Shown: positions 36,818 through 45,762 of the stretch, piece after piece
How positions within the stretch are numbered: the stretch's first letter is position 1
How the letters are laid out: each line of letters opens with the position of its first letter
Source: Verrucomicrobiota bacterium
GTDB taxonomy: Bacteria; Verrucomicrobiota; Verrucomicrobiia; Opitutales; Opitutaceae
Assembly: GCA_028293545.1 (NCBI GenBank)
Contig: JAQGOP010000053.1
Span: 62,001 to 126,000 of the forward strand
Direction of reading: 5' to 3'
Length of the DNA: 64,000 bases
Position numbers and translations under genes: made by a program
The notes under the pieces: generated by a model
The model's database searches: none
What the model was told of the DNA's origin: nothing
What the model saw: the letters and a program-made list of their open reading frames with translations, nothing else

Positions 36818-38862
36818 GGGGCGCGATTGGGGGTTGCGGCGCGCAAGACAAGATTTCCAAAGGGATCCACTTTGGCTTGGTGACCAGGGGGAACCCAGGT
36901 CGTGGTGTCCGGCTGTTCGATCACGGCCGGGCCGCTAATGACGGTGCCGGACGCCAGCGAAAACCGGCGGTAGACGGCGGCCTCGATGTTTTTCCCGTGG
37001 AGAAACACGTTGCGCTCGCCGATGCGCGCAGGGGATTTTTCCGGGGAATAGGGCGGCGTGACGCTCTCGCGGGCGTGGAGGGTCACCACCGCCCACAATG
37101 CCACGATTTCAACGGGTTCATCGGCGAACGCGTATCCGAAGAGCCGGCGATGCGCCTCGTGGAATAGCGCCGCGACCTCCCGGTCCTTGATGGTTCCGCC
37201 TGGGATTTCGACCGTGAGGGAGTGGCTCTGACCCTGGTAACGCAGCTGCAGGCGACGATCGAGACGGTGGGTTCGTTCCCCGCCGCTTTTGATACCGAGG
37301 CGTCCTCCCGCCTCCTGTTCGAGGTGGTCGAACCTTTCGGCCAGCTCTGATGCCGCCGCGGCGTTCAGCGGACGGAGCCAGGTCTGGAGTTGCTCCTCGC
37401 GCATTTCTGAAATCAGCAAACCGACCGCGGAGAAGACGCCCGGTAGAACCGGCACGATGACTTCGGCGAGGCCCATTTCGTCGGCGAGCTCGGCGCCATG
37501 AAGCGCGCCGGCGCCACCGAACATGCACAGCGAGAATCGGGCCGGGTCATGGCCGCGTTCGACGGTGAGCTTGCGAATCGCGGCCGTCATCCGCGCATTG
37601 ACGACCCGGATCATGCCTTCCGCAGTTTCCTCGATCCCCAATCCCAGCGGAGAGGCGAGGCGCGTTTCAATCGCCCGGCGCGCCGCGGCCAGGTCGAGGT
37701 CCATTCCGCCGGCGAGCGACGATCGCGCCGCAATGCGACCGAGAACGAGATTGGCGTCAGTCACCGTTGGCTCGGTCCCGCCGCGGCCGTAGCACACGGG
37801 ACCGGGCACCGCCCCGGCTGATTGCGGCCCGACGCGGAGCGCTCCGCCGGCGTCAATCCATCCAATGCTGCCGCCGCCCGCTCCGACCGTGTGGATGTCG
37901 ATCATCGGCACATTGATCGCGAGCCCGCTGATATCGGAGCGGCTCGAGTAGCCGAGTTTTCCGCCGTGAATGACTGAGACATCGAAACTCGTGCCGCCGA
38001 TATCCGCGGTGATAAGGTCGGGCCGTCCGGTTTCCGCGGCGAGACGGACCCCCGCGACCACGCCACCCGCCGGGCCGGAGAGCAATGTCTCGACGCTCCG
38101 CTCGCCGGCAACAGCGGCGGTGGTCATGCCGCCGTTGGACTTCATGATGAACAGCGACGACGGCAGGCGTTTCTGACTCAGGCTCGATTTCAACCGTTCG
38201 AGGTAACTCTGCATCTTCGGCTGCACGTAGCTATTGATCACGCACGTGCTGAATCGTTCGTACTCGCCCTGGCTGCGGACGACCTCGTGCGACAGGCAAA
38301 TCTTGGTCCCGGGCAGGTGCTGCCGCAGGAGGTCGCGCAGGGCGCATTCGTGCGCGGGATTCACGTAACTGTTCAACAGACCCACGGCGATGGATTCTAT
38401 TTTCTCGGCCTTGAGCCGGGCGATGACCGCACCGAGCGATCCGGTGTCGAGCGGGGTTTCGACGGTGCCGTCGCACAGGATGCGTTCCGGTACTTCGAAG
38501 ATCAGGGAACGCGGCACGATGGATTTCGGGCGGCGGCCGCGCAGATCGTATAGGCGTGGACGGTTTTGGCGCTGGAGGATGAGCACATCGCGAAATCCCT
38601 CCGTTGTCAGGAAGGCGGTTCGCGCCCCTTTGCGCTCGAGCACGGCGTTCGTGGCGACCGTCGATCCGTGAATGAGATGATCGACCTCCGCGCGGTCGAG
38701 TCCTTCGCGCGTGCACATTTCGATGATCCCATTGCACAGGGCTTCTCCGGGATCATGCGGAGTGCTGTGCACCTTGTGAAACAACCGGCGGCCATCCTCG
38801 ACGTTGATGGCCACCAAGTCAGTGAATGTTCCGCCCGTATCGATGCCAATGCGCCAGCTCAT
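36814..38862 (-). CDS. Hydantoinase/oxoprolinase subunit A (HyuA family)
   Basis: 682 residues. ATP-binding N-terminus of the family (GIDTGGTFTDLVAINVEDG), then HGSTVATNAVLERKGART, RSLIFEVPERI, IADIGGTSFDVSVIHGGK-type phosphate loop and a C-terminal HyuA domain ending SGPAVIEQPDTTTWVPPGH. It supplies ATP-dependent activation of the cyclic amide opened by the B subunit. It starts 15 bases after the aminotransferase gene and overlaps hyuB by four bases. Its length and motif order agree with N-methylhydantoinase and hydantoinase A proteins; acetone/acetophenone carboxylase subunits are related alternatives. Confidence 0.91.
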   Translation of the reverse strand: MSWRIGIDTGGTFTDLVAINVEDGRRLFHKVHSTPHDPGEALCNGIIEMCTREGLDRAEVDHLIHGSTVATNAVLERKGARTAFLTTEGFRDVLILQRQNRPRLYDLRGRRPKSIVPRSLIFEVPERILCDGTVETPLDTGSLGAVIARLKAEKIESIAVGLLNSYVNPAHECALRDLLRQHLPGTKICLSHEVVRSQGEYERFSTCVINSYVQPKMQSYLERLKSSLSQKRLPSSLFIMKSNGGMTTAAVAGERSVETLLSGPAGGVVAGVRLAAETGRPDLITADIGGTSFDVSVIHGGKLGYSSRSDISGLAINVPMIDIHTVGAGGGSIGWIDAGGALRVGPQSAGAVPGPVCYGRGGTEPTVTDANLVLGRIAARSSLAGGMDLDLAAARRAIETRLASPLGLGIEETAEGMIRVVNARMTAAIRKLTVERGHDPARFSLCMFGGAGALHGAELADEMGLAEVIVPVLPGVFSAVGLLISEMREEQLQTWLRPLNAAAASELAERFDHLEQEAGGRLGIKSGGERTHRLDRRLQLRYQGQSHSLTVEIPGGTIKDREVAALFHEAHRRLFGYAFADEPVEIVALWAVVTLHARESVTPPYSPEKSPARIGERNVFLHGKNIEAAVYRRFSLASGTVISGPAVIEQPDTTTWVPPGHQAKVDPFGNLVLRAATPNRAP

Positions 38863-38877
38863 AAAAAAAAGTGCGGG

Positions 38878-40173
38878 TTACGGCCGTGCCACGATTTCAG
38901 CCAGGACGCGGAGGAAGGTTTCGACCTCTTGCGGCGTGTTGTAGTGGGCGAGTGAAACTCGCACGACTTCGGGAACGCCGAGCGCCGTCAGCGTGTGACC
39001 GGAGTAGGCGTCGGTCACGCGGTCGTGCACGATCACGCCCCGATTTCCGAACTGCTGTACAATTTCACCGGTGGTCAGCCCCTCGATCGTAAAGGCGAAC
39101 ACCGCTTCGCGACCGCGGACGGGGTCGCGCTGGCCGTGAAGGGTTACCCGCGGATGCCTGGCCAAGCCCGTCAGGCCTTCGACACCTTCGAGCAGGCGCC
39201 GACTCAGCGCCGCCTCGTGGTGTGCAATCGCCTGCATGCCCGCCGCGAGCTGGCTGCGCCGGTCCCGTTGCGAAATCGATGCGTCCGCCTGGGTCCCAAG
39301 CCACGAGAGATAATCCACCACGCAAGTAAACGCGGCGAACCCGCCGGGATCGCGCGTGCCCAGATCCCAGTCGGCCGCGGGTTTTCCCAGCAATTGCGCG
39401 TGCGGCAGTTTCGTGAGACGCGGGCTGAGATACGCGAAGGCGAGGCCCGGTTTGGAAAAAACCTTGTACGCCGAGAAGACATAAGCGTCGACCCCGGAAG
39501 CCGCGACATCGACGAGGCAATGCTGGGTATGCTGGGCGCCGTCGGCGACGATGATGGCTTGTGGCGCGCGGGCGCGAACCTGTCGCACGACCTCGTTCAG
39601 GTCCGACTGTCCACCCGTGATGTTCGACGCGTGGATGATCGACACCGCCACGGTGCCCGAATCCACCTGCGCAGCGAACGTGTCGGCATCCAATGCGCCG
39701 GTTTTCCGGTTGAGCGGAACCACGCGGCGTTCAAGGCCGTGTCGATCCGCGAGGAATTTCGCCGCATCGTAGAACGATGCGTGGTCGAGCGTGCTGCAAA
39801 CCAGATTGGTGCCGCGAATGCCTGCGACCGCCGCGGAAAGAATGCGGAACGCGCACGAGGTCGTGCTTTGGTCGCAGAGGATCGCGCCGTCACGGGCGTT
39901 CAGGAATGTCGCGACGTCTGCTCGTCCGCTCCGGAGCACGCGACCGATTTCGGACGAGGCGGCGTTTTCGCGTCCGGCATTGTCGGGCAGCGAGGAGTAT
40001 TTCAGGTCGGCATCGAACACGCTGCGAAGCGTCAGTCCGCCGCCGGCGTTTTCAAAATAAACGCGGGCACCGCTGAATGGATCGCGATCGGCGTGAAGGA
40101 ATCGGCTGCGGATCGCCTCGAGCAAGGAAGCCTCGAAGAGTTTTTCCGCAGGGTTGGCGGCGAGAGCTGGCAT
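38878..40173 (-). CDS. Aminotransferase class V family protein (cysteine-desulfurase-like fold)
   Basis: 431 residues of the PLP fold-type I. Seen: YFENAGGGLTLRSV at the N-terminal binding loop, DQSTTSCAFRILSAAVAG, HASNITGGQSDLNEVV, IIVADGAQHTQHCLVDV (PLP-interacting Asp and His), and FSAYKVFSKPGLAF with the Schiff-base lysine. C-terminal YSGHTLTALGVPEVVRVSLA is of this class. The catalytic cysteine loop of true cysteine desulfurases was not identified, so an aminotransferase, lyase or epimerase role fits better. It is the first gene of the minus-strand operon with hyuA, suggesting action on an amino acid released or fed into the pathway. Confidence 0.85.
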   Translation of the reverse strand: MPALAANPAEKLFEASLLEAIRSRFLHADRDPFSGARVYFENAGGGLTLRSVFDADLKYSSLPDNAGRENAASSEIGRVLRSGRADVATFLNARDGAILCDQSTTSCAFRILSAAVAGIRGTNLVCSTLDHASFYDAAKFLADRHGLERRVVPLNRKTGALDADTFAAQVDSGTVAVSIIHASNITGGQSDLNEVVRQVRARAPQAIIVADGAQHTQHCLVDVAASGVDAYVFSAYKVFSKPGLAFAYLSPRLTKLPHAQLLGKPAADWDLGTRDPGGFAAFTCVVDYLSWLGTQADASISQRDRRSQLAAGMQAIAHHEAALSRRLLEGVEGLTGLARHPRVTLHGQRDPVRGREAVFAFTIEGLTTGEIVQQFGNRGVIVHDRVTDAYSGHTLTALGVPEVVRVSLAHYNTPQEVETFLRVLAEIVARP

Positions 40174-40265
40174 GAACTCACTCTAGCAGTTTGGACCGCG
40201 CGAATGACATGGGCTTTCGTGCTCTTTCATGTTGTCCGATGCGTTTCGGAACGAACGGCGCTTAA

Positions 40266-40432
40266 TTTTTTAACCGCGAATGGACGCGAATGGACGCGAA
40301 TCCGGAGTCGGAATTTCAAGCGGAGTAACGGCGATCGGAGGAAGAGGGTGGAGCGGGTTGTTAACGCGCTCCACCACTCAAGCCGCGAGAACTGGATTCG
40401 CGTTCATTCGCGTCCAGTCGCGGTTTAAAAAA
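40266..40432. repeat. Inverted pair of AACCGCGAATGGACGCGAAT repeats with inner hairpin
   Basis: Left arm TTTTTTAACCGCGAATGG plus further CGCGAATGGACGCGAATCC (40266-40305); right arm (40391-40432) is its near complement with a few mismatches. Between them GTGGAGCG/CGCTCCAC (near 40348-40375) forms a second hairpin. The arms are built from tandem GGACGCGAAT units. A related single copy is at 9825-9862. It fills the 303-base spacer between the aminotransferase gene start and the DHDPS-family gene end; no gene is supported in that spacer. Confidence 0.82.
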
Positions 40433-40476
40433 CTCCGGCGCGATGCGGGCCGGGCCCGGCGCTTATGACGTCCTAA

Positions 40477-41424
40477 TTACGGGACACTGGGCGTGCGCGA
40501 TTCGGCGGTCAGAGATGACCGGAAAATATCTGCGTCTCCCTCGGTTGGACCCGCATAAGGCGGCAGCATGCGGAGGGGAAAATCCGGCGCCTTCATCCGG
40601 TAGAGGAGCTTGTCGTAACCGCCATCCATGTGGAAGCGCCCCGCGCCCAGTCCCAGAAGCGTCGCGAGCATGGCCCGCAGCTGGACGATTATCTCTTTCC
40701 GTCGGGCATCGTCGCAGGTCGTAAACTCACGTCCCAGAACGTCGGATACGGAGGAAAGCGAAATCAGCAGGCCGCAATCCCCGACGGTGCGGGCTTCGGC
40801 GTAGCCGAATTCGGTGAAGAAAAAACGCAGCCGCGGCGAAAGCTCCATCAGTTCGCGGACCTTGATCGGATCCTGGATTCCCGTCTTCACCGCGACCAGA
40901 TTGGGATGGGCTGTCACCAGGCGGCGGTATTCGGCCGCTCCCAGGACGCGGCCCACGCGCCCGAGGTTATAGTGGAGAAAGTGGGAGTCGGGGAAACGGC
41001 CGCAGGTTTCCGCAAAGAAACGATCGAGCTCAGCTTCGTTGAGCGTGCCCCAACTTGGAAGCGAGAGCTGGAATTCCCGAAAACCCAGGGAACGTCCGAA
41101 TTCAATGCGCTCGATCACGGTGCCGAGCGAAAGGGAAATAATCCCCAGCATCGGTTGCGCGGCGTGTTTCACGGAACTCTTCCAGAACGCCGTCGCGATC
41201 TGGCGAAACTGGGTTTCTGACACGCCGTAGCCTTCTCCCGCGGTGCCAAAAATGTAGAGATAGGGAGTCAGACTTCGCACGAGCGCGGCGACCTGCCGGT
41301 CGAAGGCGGACTCGTCGAATTCGAACCGTTCGGTCCAAGGAACGACGGCCGTGCCGAGGATCGTGCGATCCTGCATCGGGTTTTTCTTCGCAGCGGGGAG
41401 GGAAGAGGCAGTGACTTTAGGCAT
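40477..41424 (-). CDS. Dihydrodipicolinate synthase/N-acetylneuraminate lyase family protein
   Basis: 315 residues of the DHDPS/NAL TIM-barrel class. The Schiff-base lysine is in NLVAVKTGIQDP, a tyrosine in HFLHYNLGRV fits the proton relay, and YIFGTAGEGYGVSETQF corresponds to the family's GGTTGE-like start. The glycine-threonine motif is altered (GTAGEG), so a 2-oxo-acid aldolase or dehydratase of sugar acids is as likely as a lyase. Its ATG (41424) overlaps the stop of the preceding HpcH/HpaI gene by 8 bases. Two aldolase-type enzymes in one operon suggests a 2-keto-3-deoxy acid pathway. Confidence 0.82.
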   Translation of the reverse strand: MPKVTASSLPAAKKNPMQDRTILGTAVVPWTERFEFDESAFDRQVAALVRSLTPYLYIFGTAGEGYGVSETQFRQIATAFWKSSVKHAAQPMLGIISLSLGTVIERIEFGRSLGFREFQLSLPSWGTLNEAELDRFFAETCGRFPDSHFLHYNLGRVGRVLGAAEYRRLVTAHPNLVAVKTGIQDPIKVRELMELSPRLRFFFTEFGYAEARTVGDCGLLISLSSVSDVLGREFTTCDDARRKEIIVQLRAMLATLLGLGAGRFHMDGGYDKLLYRMKAPDFPLRMLPPYAGPTEGDADIFRSSLTAESRTPSVP

Positions 41425-42238
41425 AGTGCGATTTTGCGTGCGCTTTGGCTTCGGGAGGAAGGCCGGTGACTTGTTCGTGCATGAAGTCCACGCGCTGTTT
41501 GAAATAGAGCCCCAGGCCGTAGACGTCGGAGCCACATCCGAAAACCCGGTAGCCTTCCGCCAGCAATTCCGGCAGCGGCGCCATCATTCCCGGAAGCATC
41601 GCGAATTTTCCATGTTTGCGCGCGGCCGCCCCGATGCGCTTGCGCGCGTTGAGGATTTCCGGGGAATCCATCTTGCCGACTTTGCCGATGCGGTGGCTGA
41701 AATCGCCCGCGCCGAAAAGCAGCATGTCAAATCCAGGCACCGCCGCGATCTCCTCCACGTTTTCCAACGCCTCGGGCGATTCGATCTGCAGGATCACGAT
41801 CACTTCCTCGTTGGAGTGGCGGATATACTCGTCCATCGGGAGCTGGCAGAAGAGGCCGTCGACATTGCCGCCATCGAGGGCGCGTTTCCCAAGCGGATGA
41901 AACCGGGTCCATTCCACGATCTGGCGGGCTTCCTCGGCGGAAGCGACGTGCGGGACGATGATCCCGGTGGCTCCGGCCTCGAGAGGAAGGATATAACTGC
42001 TGTAGCTGCCCCGCGCGACGCGAACGAGGCAATCAATGTCATGAAGCCGCGCGGCCCGAATCTGGTTTTCGATGCCAATCCAGTCGTTGGGGACGTGCTC
42101 GGTGCACAACCAGACGGCATCGGTCCCGGAAAGTCCGGCGAGTTCGCTCACGCGAGGATCGGAAAGATTGAGTTTTAGGATCGTCGGGATTTGGCCCTGA
42201 CGAAGTTGCGCTAACACACGACTACCTCGGGTTTTCAT
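41417..42238 (-). CDS. HpcH/HpaI aldolase family protein
   Basis: 273 residues of the pyruvate-class-II aldolase fold. Divalent-metal ligands fit VILQIESPEALENV (Glu) and LLFGAGDFSHRIG (Asp), and CLVRVARGSYSSYILPLEAG holds the conserved arginine. The family cleaves 2-keto-3-deoxy sugar acids or 4-hydroxy-2-oxo acids to pyruvate plus an aldehyde. It is the first gene of a two-gene operon with the DHDPS-family protein and diverges from a GntR regulator 258 bases away, which likely controls it. Confidence 0.86.
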   Translation of the reverse strand: MKTRGSRVLAQLRQGQIPTILKLNLSDPRVSELAGLSGTDAVWLCTEHVPNDWIGIENQIRAARLHDIDCLVRVARGSYSSYILPLEAGATGIIVPHVASAEEARQIVEWTRFHPLGKRALDGGNVDGLFCQLPMDEYIRHSNEEVIVILQIESPEALENVEEIAAVPGFDMLLFGAGDFSHRIGKVGKMDSPEILNARKRIGAAARKHGKFAMLPGMMAPLPELLAEGYRVFGCGSDVYGLGLYFKQRVDFMHEQVTGLPPEAKAHAKSHYA

Positions 42239-42496
42239 AAATAGGGGGGGGCGAAGGCCAGGTGATTTCAGTTAATCAAATTGTGGTGAGGAACAGGGCA
42301 TCGATCAGGCGTACACAGAAGTGGCCGCAGATTGGATACAAGCAAATTCAAAAACATCCGAAAGGAAGGCAATGAATGGTTTTCAGCCTATTTCTTGATG
42401 TTCACAAATCCCGAATCCCCGACTTATTGACATTAATGGATATCCTCCTTACTCCATTGAATACGCCCGCGGAAAGTTACCGCGCCGCACGTTTTT
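42239..42496. promoter_or_regulatory. Divergent promoter region of the aldolase operon and gntR-type gene
   Basis: About 258 bases without a gene. It carries a plus-strand TTGACA (42427-42432) and a short palindrome CATTAATG directly after it. The aldolase leader starts AT-rich, and GGGGGGG stands near 42244. This is the natural place for a GntR operator; no full consensus half-site pair could be assigned. Confidence 0.4.
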
Positions 42497-43288
42497 ATGA
42501 ATGAAACCGATATTGAAGGCTTCCCGACCGAAAATGCTCACACACAGAGAGCATATGAATTCATCCGTCAGAAGATCTTGGATGGTGCCTATTCGCCTGG
42601 TTATCGCCTGAAGACACTCATCTTGGCCAAGGAATCGGGGGTAAGCCGAACGCCCGTTCGGGAGGCTTTGCGCCAACTGCAAAGCGAGGGGCTCGTGGAC
42701 ATACAGCCCCGCTTGGGTGCCAGCGTTCGCGCCGTGACGTTTTCCCAGTTCAAGGAAATGTGTGAGCTGCGGCTCGCGCTCGAGTCTTTCTCGGCCGAAC
42801 AAGCCGCGCGCAACCGGCAACCGGAGGATATAATCGATCTAGAGGAAGCTTATCGGGAAATGGAAAAGCTGGTCGAGGCCCTGGAGCGGGTGAGCGACTC
42901 TGAAAAGCTCCTGCAGGAGCTGGTTGCCCAGGATATCCGGTTCCATCTTGCGGTGCTCAAGGCGGCGGGAAATAACCTGCTCAAGGCCGAGGTTCTTCGT
43001 TTGCACCTCTTCAGTCGACTCGTGCGAATGGACGTCGGCAAGATGCCGGAAGGTCCCCGGGATTCCACGGTCATCGACACCCCTGAGCGCCGGCGGTGGG
43101 TCCTCGGCTGTCACCACAAAATTTTCCTGGCGATCCAAAGCGGGGAACCCGAGGCGGCCCGTCAGGCGATGCACGAACACTTGAGAGATATCATCGATCG
43201 CGGCGTCATGGCGATGGTCCGCGCGCAAAAGCGTCGCGAGGAGCGGTCAGTGCCTCATTCGGGCGCGTTCTACGCGACGAACAACTGA
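42497..43288 (+). CDS. GntR family transcriptional regulator (FadR/FCD subfamily)
   Basis: 263 residues. The winged helix at about 17-80 has RAYEFIRQKILDGAYSPGYR, KESGVSRTPVREALRQL and EGLVDIQPRLGASVR, the FadR-group pattern. The FCD ligand domain (about 85-230) follows with FKEMCELRLALESFSAEQAAR, DIRFHLAVLKAAGN (metal/effector His) and HHKIFLAIQSGEPEAARQAMHEH. Such regulators sense sugar acids or carboxylates and repress neighbouring catabolic genes. It stands between the aldolase operon (divergent) and the TonB-receptor locus (downstream, same strand), so it could control either or both. Confidence 0.92.
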   Translation: MNETDIEGFPTENAHTQRAYEFIRQKILDGAYSPGYRLKTLILAKESGVSRTPVREALRQLQSEGLVDIQPRLGASVRAVTFSQFKEMCELRLALESFSAEQAARNRQPEDIIDLEEAYREMEKLVEALERVSDSEKLLQELVAQDIRFHLAVLKAAGNNLLKAEVLRLHLFSRLVRMDVGKMPEGPRDSTVIDTPERRRWVLGCHHKIFLAIQSGEPEAARQAMHEHLRDIIDRGVMAMVRAQKRREERSVPHSGAFYATNN

Positions 43289-43550
43289 TTTCCCTGCGAA
43301 CCCCGGTTTACGAGGGCATCCAGGAATGAGTGCGAACGCCTGCCGGCTTTCGCCGATCCCACGTCATTTTCCGCCAACGGAAGATCGCGTGCTTCGTGCT
43401 GGCCAAAATTGAACTGTTTTTTTGCGTTGACAGCGGTTTTAAATTCGGAGGAATTCAAGTGTATGCAAAGAGTGCGGAGGCGAGCGGATTTTATGCTTCG
43501 CCCTCTTTCATCCCGCCCCTGTTCAGTTCTAACCACCAAATCAGACCTGC

Positions 43551-45689
43551 ATGAAAACGAACTCCGTCCCACAGACGTTTAGAAAGTTGATGACAGTCGG
43601 TTTAGCGATCGGGTCCCTCGCGGGACCTCTCTTGGCCCAAACCCCGAGCCCTTCCCCGGCGCCGGATGAGCCCAAGTCCCAAGATTCAGATACGGTAAAA
43701 TTGAATCCGTTCACCGTTTCGGAAACCCAACGGTCCCCTTGGAATTCCCAGCAGACCTTTTCCGGCAGCCGCGTGGCGGAAAACATCATGGATGTGCCGA
43801 TCAACATCTCGATCATCACGAGTGATTTTATCCAGAGCGTCGGCGCCACCAACCTGACCGACGTGCTCAACTATGCCGGCAGCGGCGTCAATCAGCGCGT
43901 AAGTTACCGCGACGATGTTTCCATTCGCGGGTTTCGCGAGCAGTTGAACCGCGATGGCATTGCTTACATCGGATACGGCAACCCCGGATACTATGACGTT
44001 GATCGCATCGAGGTCATCAAGGGCCCGACCGCCCTGGTGTACGGCAACTTCAGTTCCATTGGTGGCACGGTGAATTATGTGACGAAGCGGCCGACCGCGA
44101 CCTCGCAGGGCGAGTCGCATTTTTCAGTCGGCTCCGATTCCTTTTATTCCGCGGATGTCACCCAGCGCGGACCGGTTACACAGGACGGCCGGGTGCGGTA
44201 CCGCGTGACGCTGGGCGGCCAGAATTACGGCGGCTACAAGAACGAGGAATATGAAAACATCAAAGCCTATAGCGGCAGCGTTGACTGGACCGTCACGAAG
44301 GAAATTGAAATGCACTTTGACTATGCGCACGGCGACAATGTCCGCCGCGATTTCAACCGGTCGCTGGTGGACCCGGTCGCGCTGACGCTCGCCCCATTAC
44401 CTGCGGATTTTTCGACCAGTGCGCCTTGGAGCAAGGTGCAATCGAGCAATGACCGCTACCGGGTGGAGGCCATTTATCAACCGACCAAGAACGTCACGGC
44501 ACGTATCCTGGGCAATAGCTTTGAGAATGACTACGGGTACCAAATTCCGCAGCCCGCGGGCGGCCTGAACCCGGCGCAGTATCCCAATTATACCAGCATC
44601 GGGCAGCGCTTCCTCTCTTTTGCCTTGAAGGACAAGAAGCAGGATGTGCAGGCGGACATCACGTGGAAGGTCGATATTGGCGACGTGGCCAATAACCGGC
44701 TTACCGCCGGCTGGGCGAATGTATACACGTCGACGGTGCAGAATCTCCTCCTCGCGCCGATGCCCGACCTGCAGATTTCCACGCCGTTCGACCAGCGCCC
44801 CGGCATTCCGCCGAAGTCCACCTGGGTCTACTTGCTGGATAACTCGGTATCGCGGTCCACCGGTTGGACAGCCTATGTGCAGGATGCCGTGACCCTATTC
44901 CATGATCACTTGATCCTGGTGGCGGGCGTCCGCGATGTGCCGGAAGGGGCGACGAGCAAGGGAGTCAGCACCACCTTGCCGCGTTACGGCATTGTCTATA
45001 AGGTGAACGACGGGCTCTCGCTCTATAGCGGCTACTCGAAATCGTTCAGCCCGCTGTCAGGCGTGGATTTGCTGGGAACTCCGTACCGCGACATCTATGG
45101 CGAAGACAAGGAAGTCGGCATCAAAGTGAATTCGTTCGGCGGCCGGCTGTTTGGCTCGGTGGCATATTTCGATATTCTCAACGATCCGGTTGTCACCCAA
45201 GTGCAGGTCGTCGACCCGCGAACCGGCATCCTCGTGTTCGGCAATCAGCAGACCGGCAAGCAAACCAACAAGGGCGTCGAGGTCGACATGGGGACCCAGC
45301 TCGACCTGGGGCCCGGCCAATTGCTGGGCTTCGCCACGTATTACAATGCCGACCCGAAGGACGAGACGGGCATGAAGCCGGCGCGCGCCGTGTCGACCAA
45401 GATGACCCTCTTCATGCGGTACGAATTCAAGACGGGCCCGGTGAAAGGCTTCAGCATCGGCGCGGGCCGGTCGGAATTTGGCAGCCAGATCGGCACCGGC
45501 ATCCCCTTGGAGCCGGGCTATACTCTATATAGCGCGACCTTGGGTTATACCAAGAAGAACTGGAGCGTCATCGTGAACTTCGATAACGTGACCAACGTCA
45601 AGGATGCCATCCTCGGATCCGAGGCGAACTTCTCGGTCAACACCGAGCGTCCTTTCAGCACCAAGGTTTCGTTTGCCTATCATTGGTAA
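43551..45689 (+). CDS. TonB-dependent outer-membrane receptor
   Basis: 712 residues. Signal peptide ending about LLAQ (residue 30), then a spacer and TonB-box region VKLNPFTVSETQ, the form used in Opitutales receptors. The plug (about 70-195) contains NIMDVPINISIITSDFIQ and DVDRIEVIKGPTALVYGN, ending with GGTVNYVTKRP; the barrel runs to the end with the terminal aromatic residue of FAYHW. The sequence resembles siderophore receptors, but its place at the head of a carbohydrate-type gene run favours an oligosaccharide or related ligand. No SusD partner is encoded. It probably starts the operon 43.5-54.3 kb. Confidence 0.92.
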   Translation: MKTNSVPQTFRKLMTVGLAIGSLAGPLLAQTPSPSPAPDEPKSQDSDTVKLNPFTVSETQRSPWNSQQTFSGSRVAENIMDVPINISIITSDFIQSVGATNLTDVLNYAGSGVNQRVSYRDDVSIRGFREQLNRDGIAYIGYGNPGYYDVDRIEVIKGPTALVYGNFSSIGGTVNYVTKRPTATSQGESHFSVGSDSFYSADVTQRGPVTQDGRVRYRVTLGGQNYGGYKNEEYENIKAYSGSVDWTVTKEIEMHFDYAHGDNVRRDFNRSLVDPVALTLAPLPADFSTSAPWSKVQSSNDRYRVEAIYQPTKNVTARILGNSFENDYGYQIPQPAGGLNPAQYPNYTSIGQRFLSFALKDKKQDVQADITWKVDIGDVANNRLTAGWANVYTSTVQNLLLAPMPDLQISTPFDQRPGIPPKSTWVYLLDNSVSRSTGWTAYVQDAVTLFHDHLILVAGVRDVPEGATSKGVSTTLPRYGIVYKVNDGLSLYSGYSKSFSPLSGVDLLGTPYRDIYGEDKEVGIKVNSFGGRLFGSVAYFDILNDPVVTQVQVVDPRTGILVFGNQQTGKQTNKGVEVDMGTQLDLGPGQLLGFATYYNADPKDETGMKPARAVSTKMTLFMRYEFKTGPVKGFSIGAGRSEFGSQIGTGIPLEPGYTLYSATLGYTKKNWSVIVNFDNVTNVKDAILGSEANFSVNTERPFSTKVSFAYHW

Positions 45690-45703
45690 GCGATGATGCC
45701 ACG

Positions 45704-45733
45704 GCCACCGGCGGGCAATCGACCCCCGGTGGC
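45704..45733 (+). terminator. Hairpin in the receptor/propeller spacer
   Basis: GCCACCGG and CCGGTGGC pair around a 14-base loop, 15 bases after the receptor stop. There is no T-run, so it may be a partial terminator that lowers expression of downstream genes relative to the receptor, or an mRNA processing or stability element. Confidence 0.4.
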
Positions 45734-45762
45734 GCGCAGCAAACCCCCAGCTCGATCTCAAA

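Noticed and set aside
35129-36883. Plus-strand 584-residue frame opposite hyuB
   Set aside because: Antisense of a conserved gene with no recognisable protein pattern.
38995-40428. Plus-strand 477-residue frame opposite the aminotransferase gene
   Set aside because: Antisense reading that also runs across the inverted repeat at 40.3 kb; no family motif.
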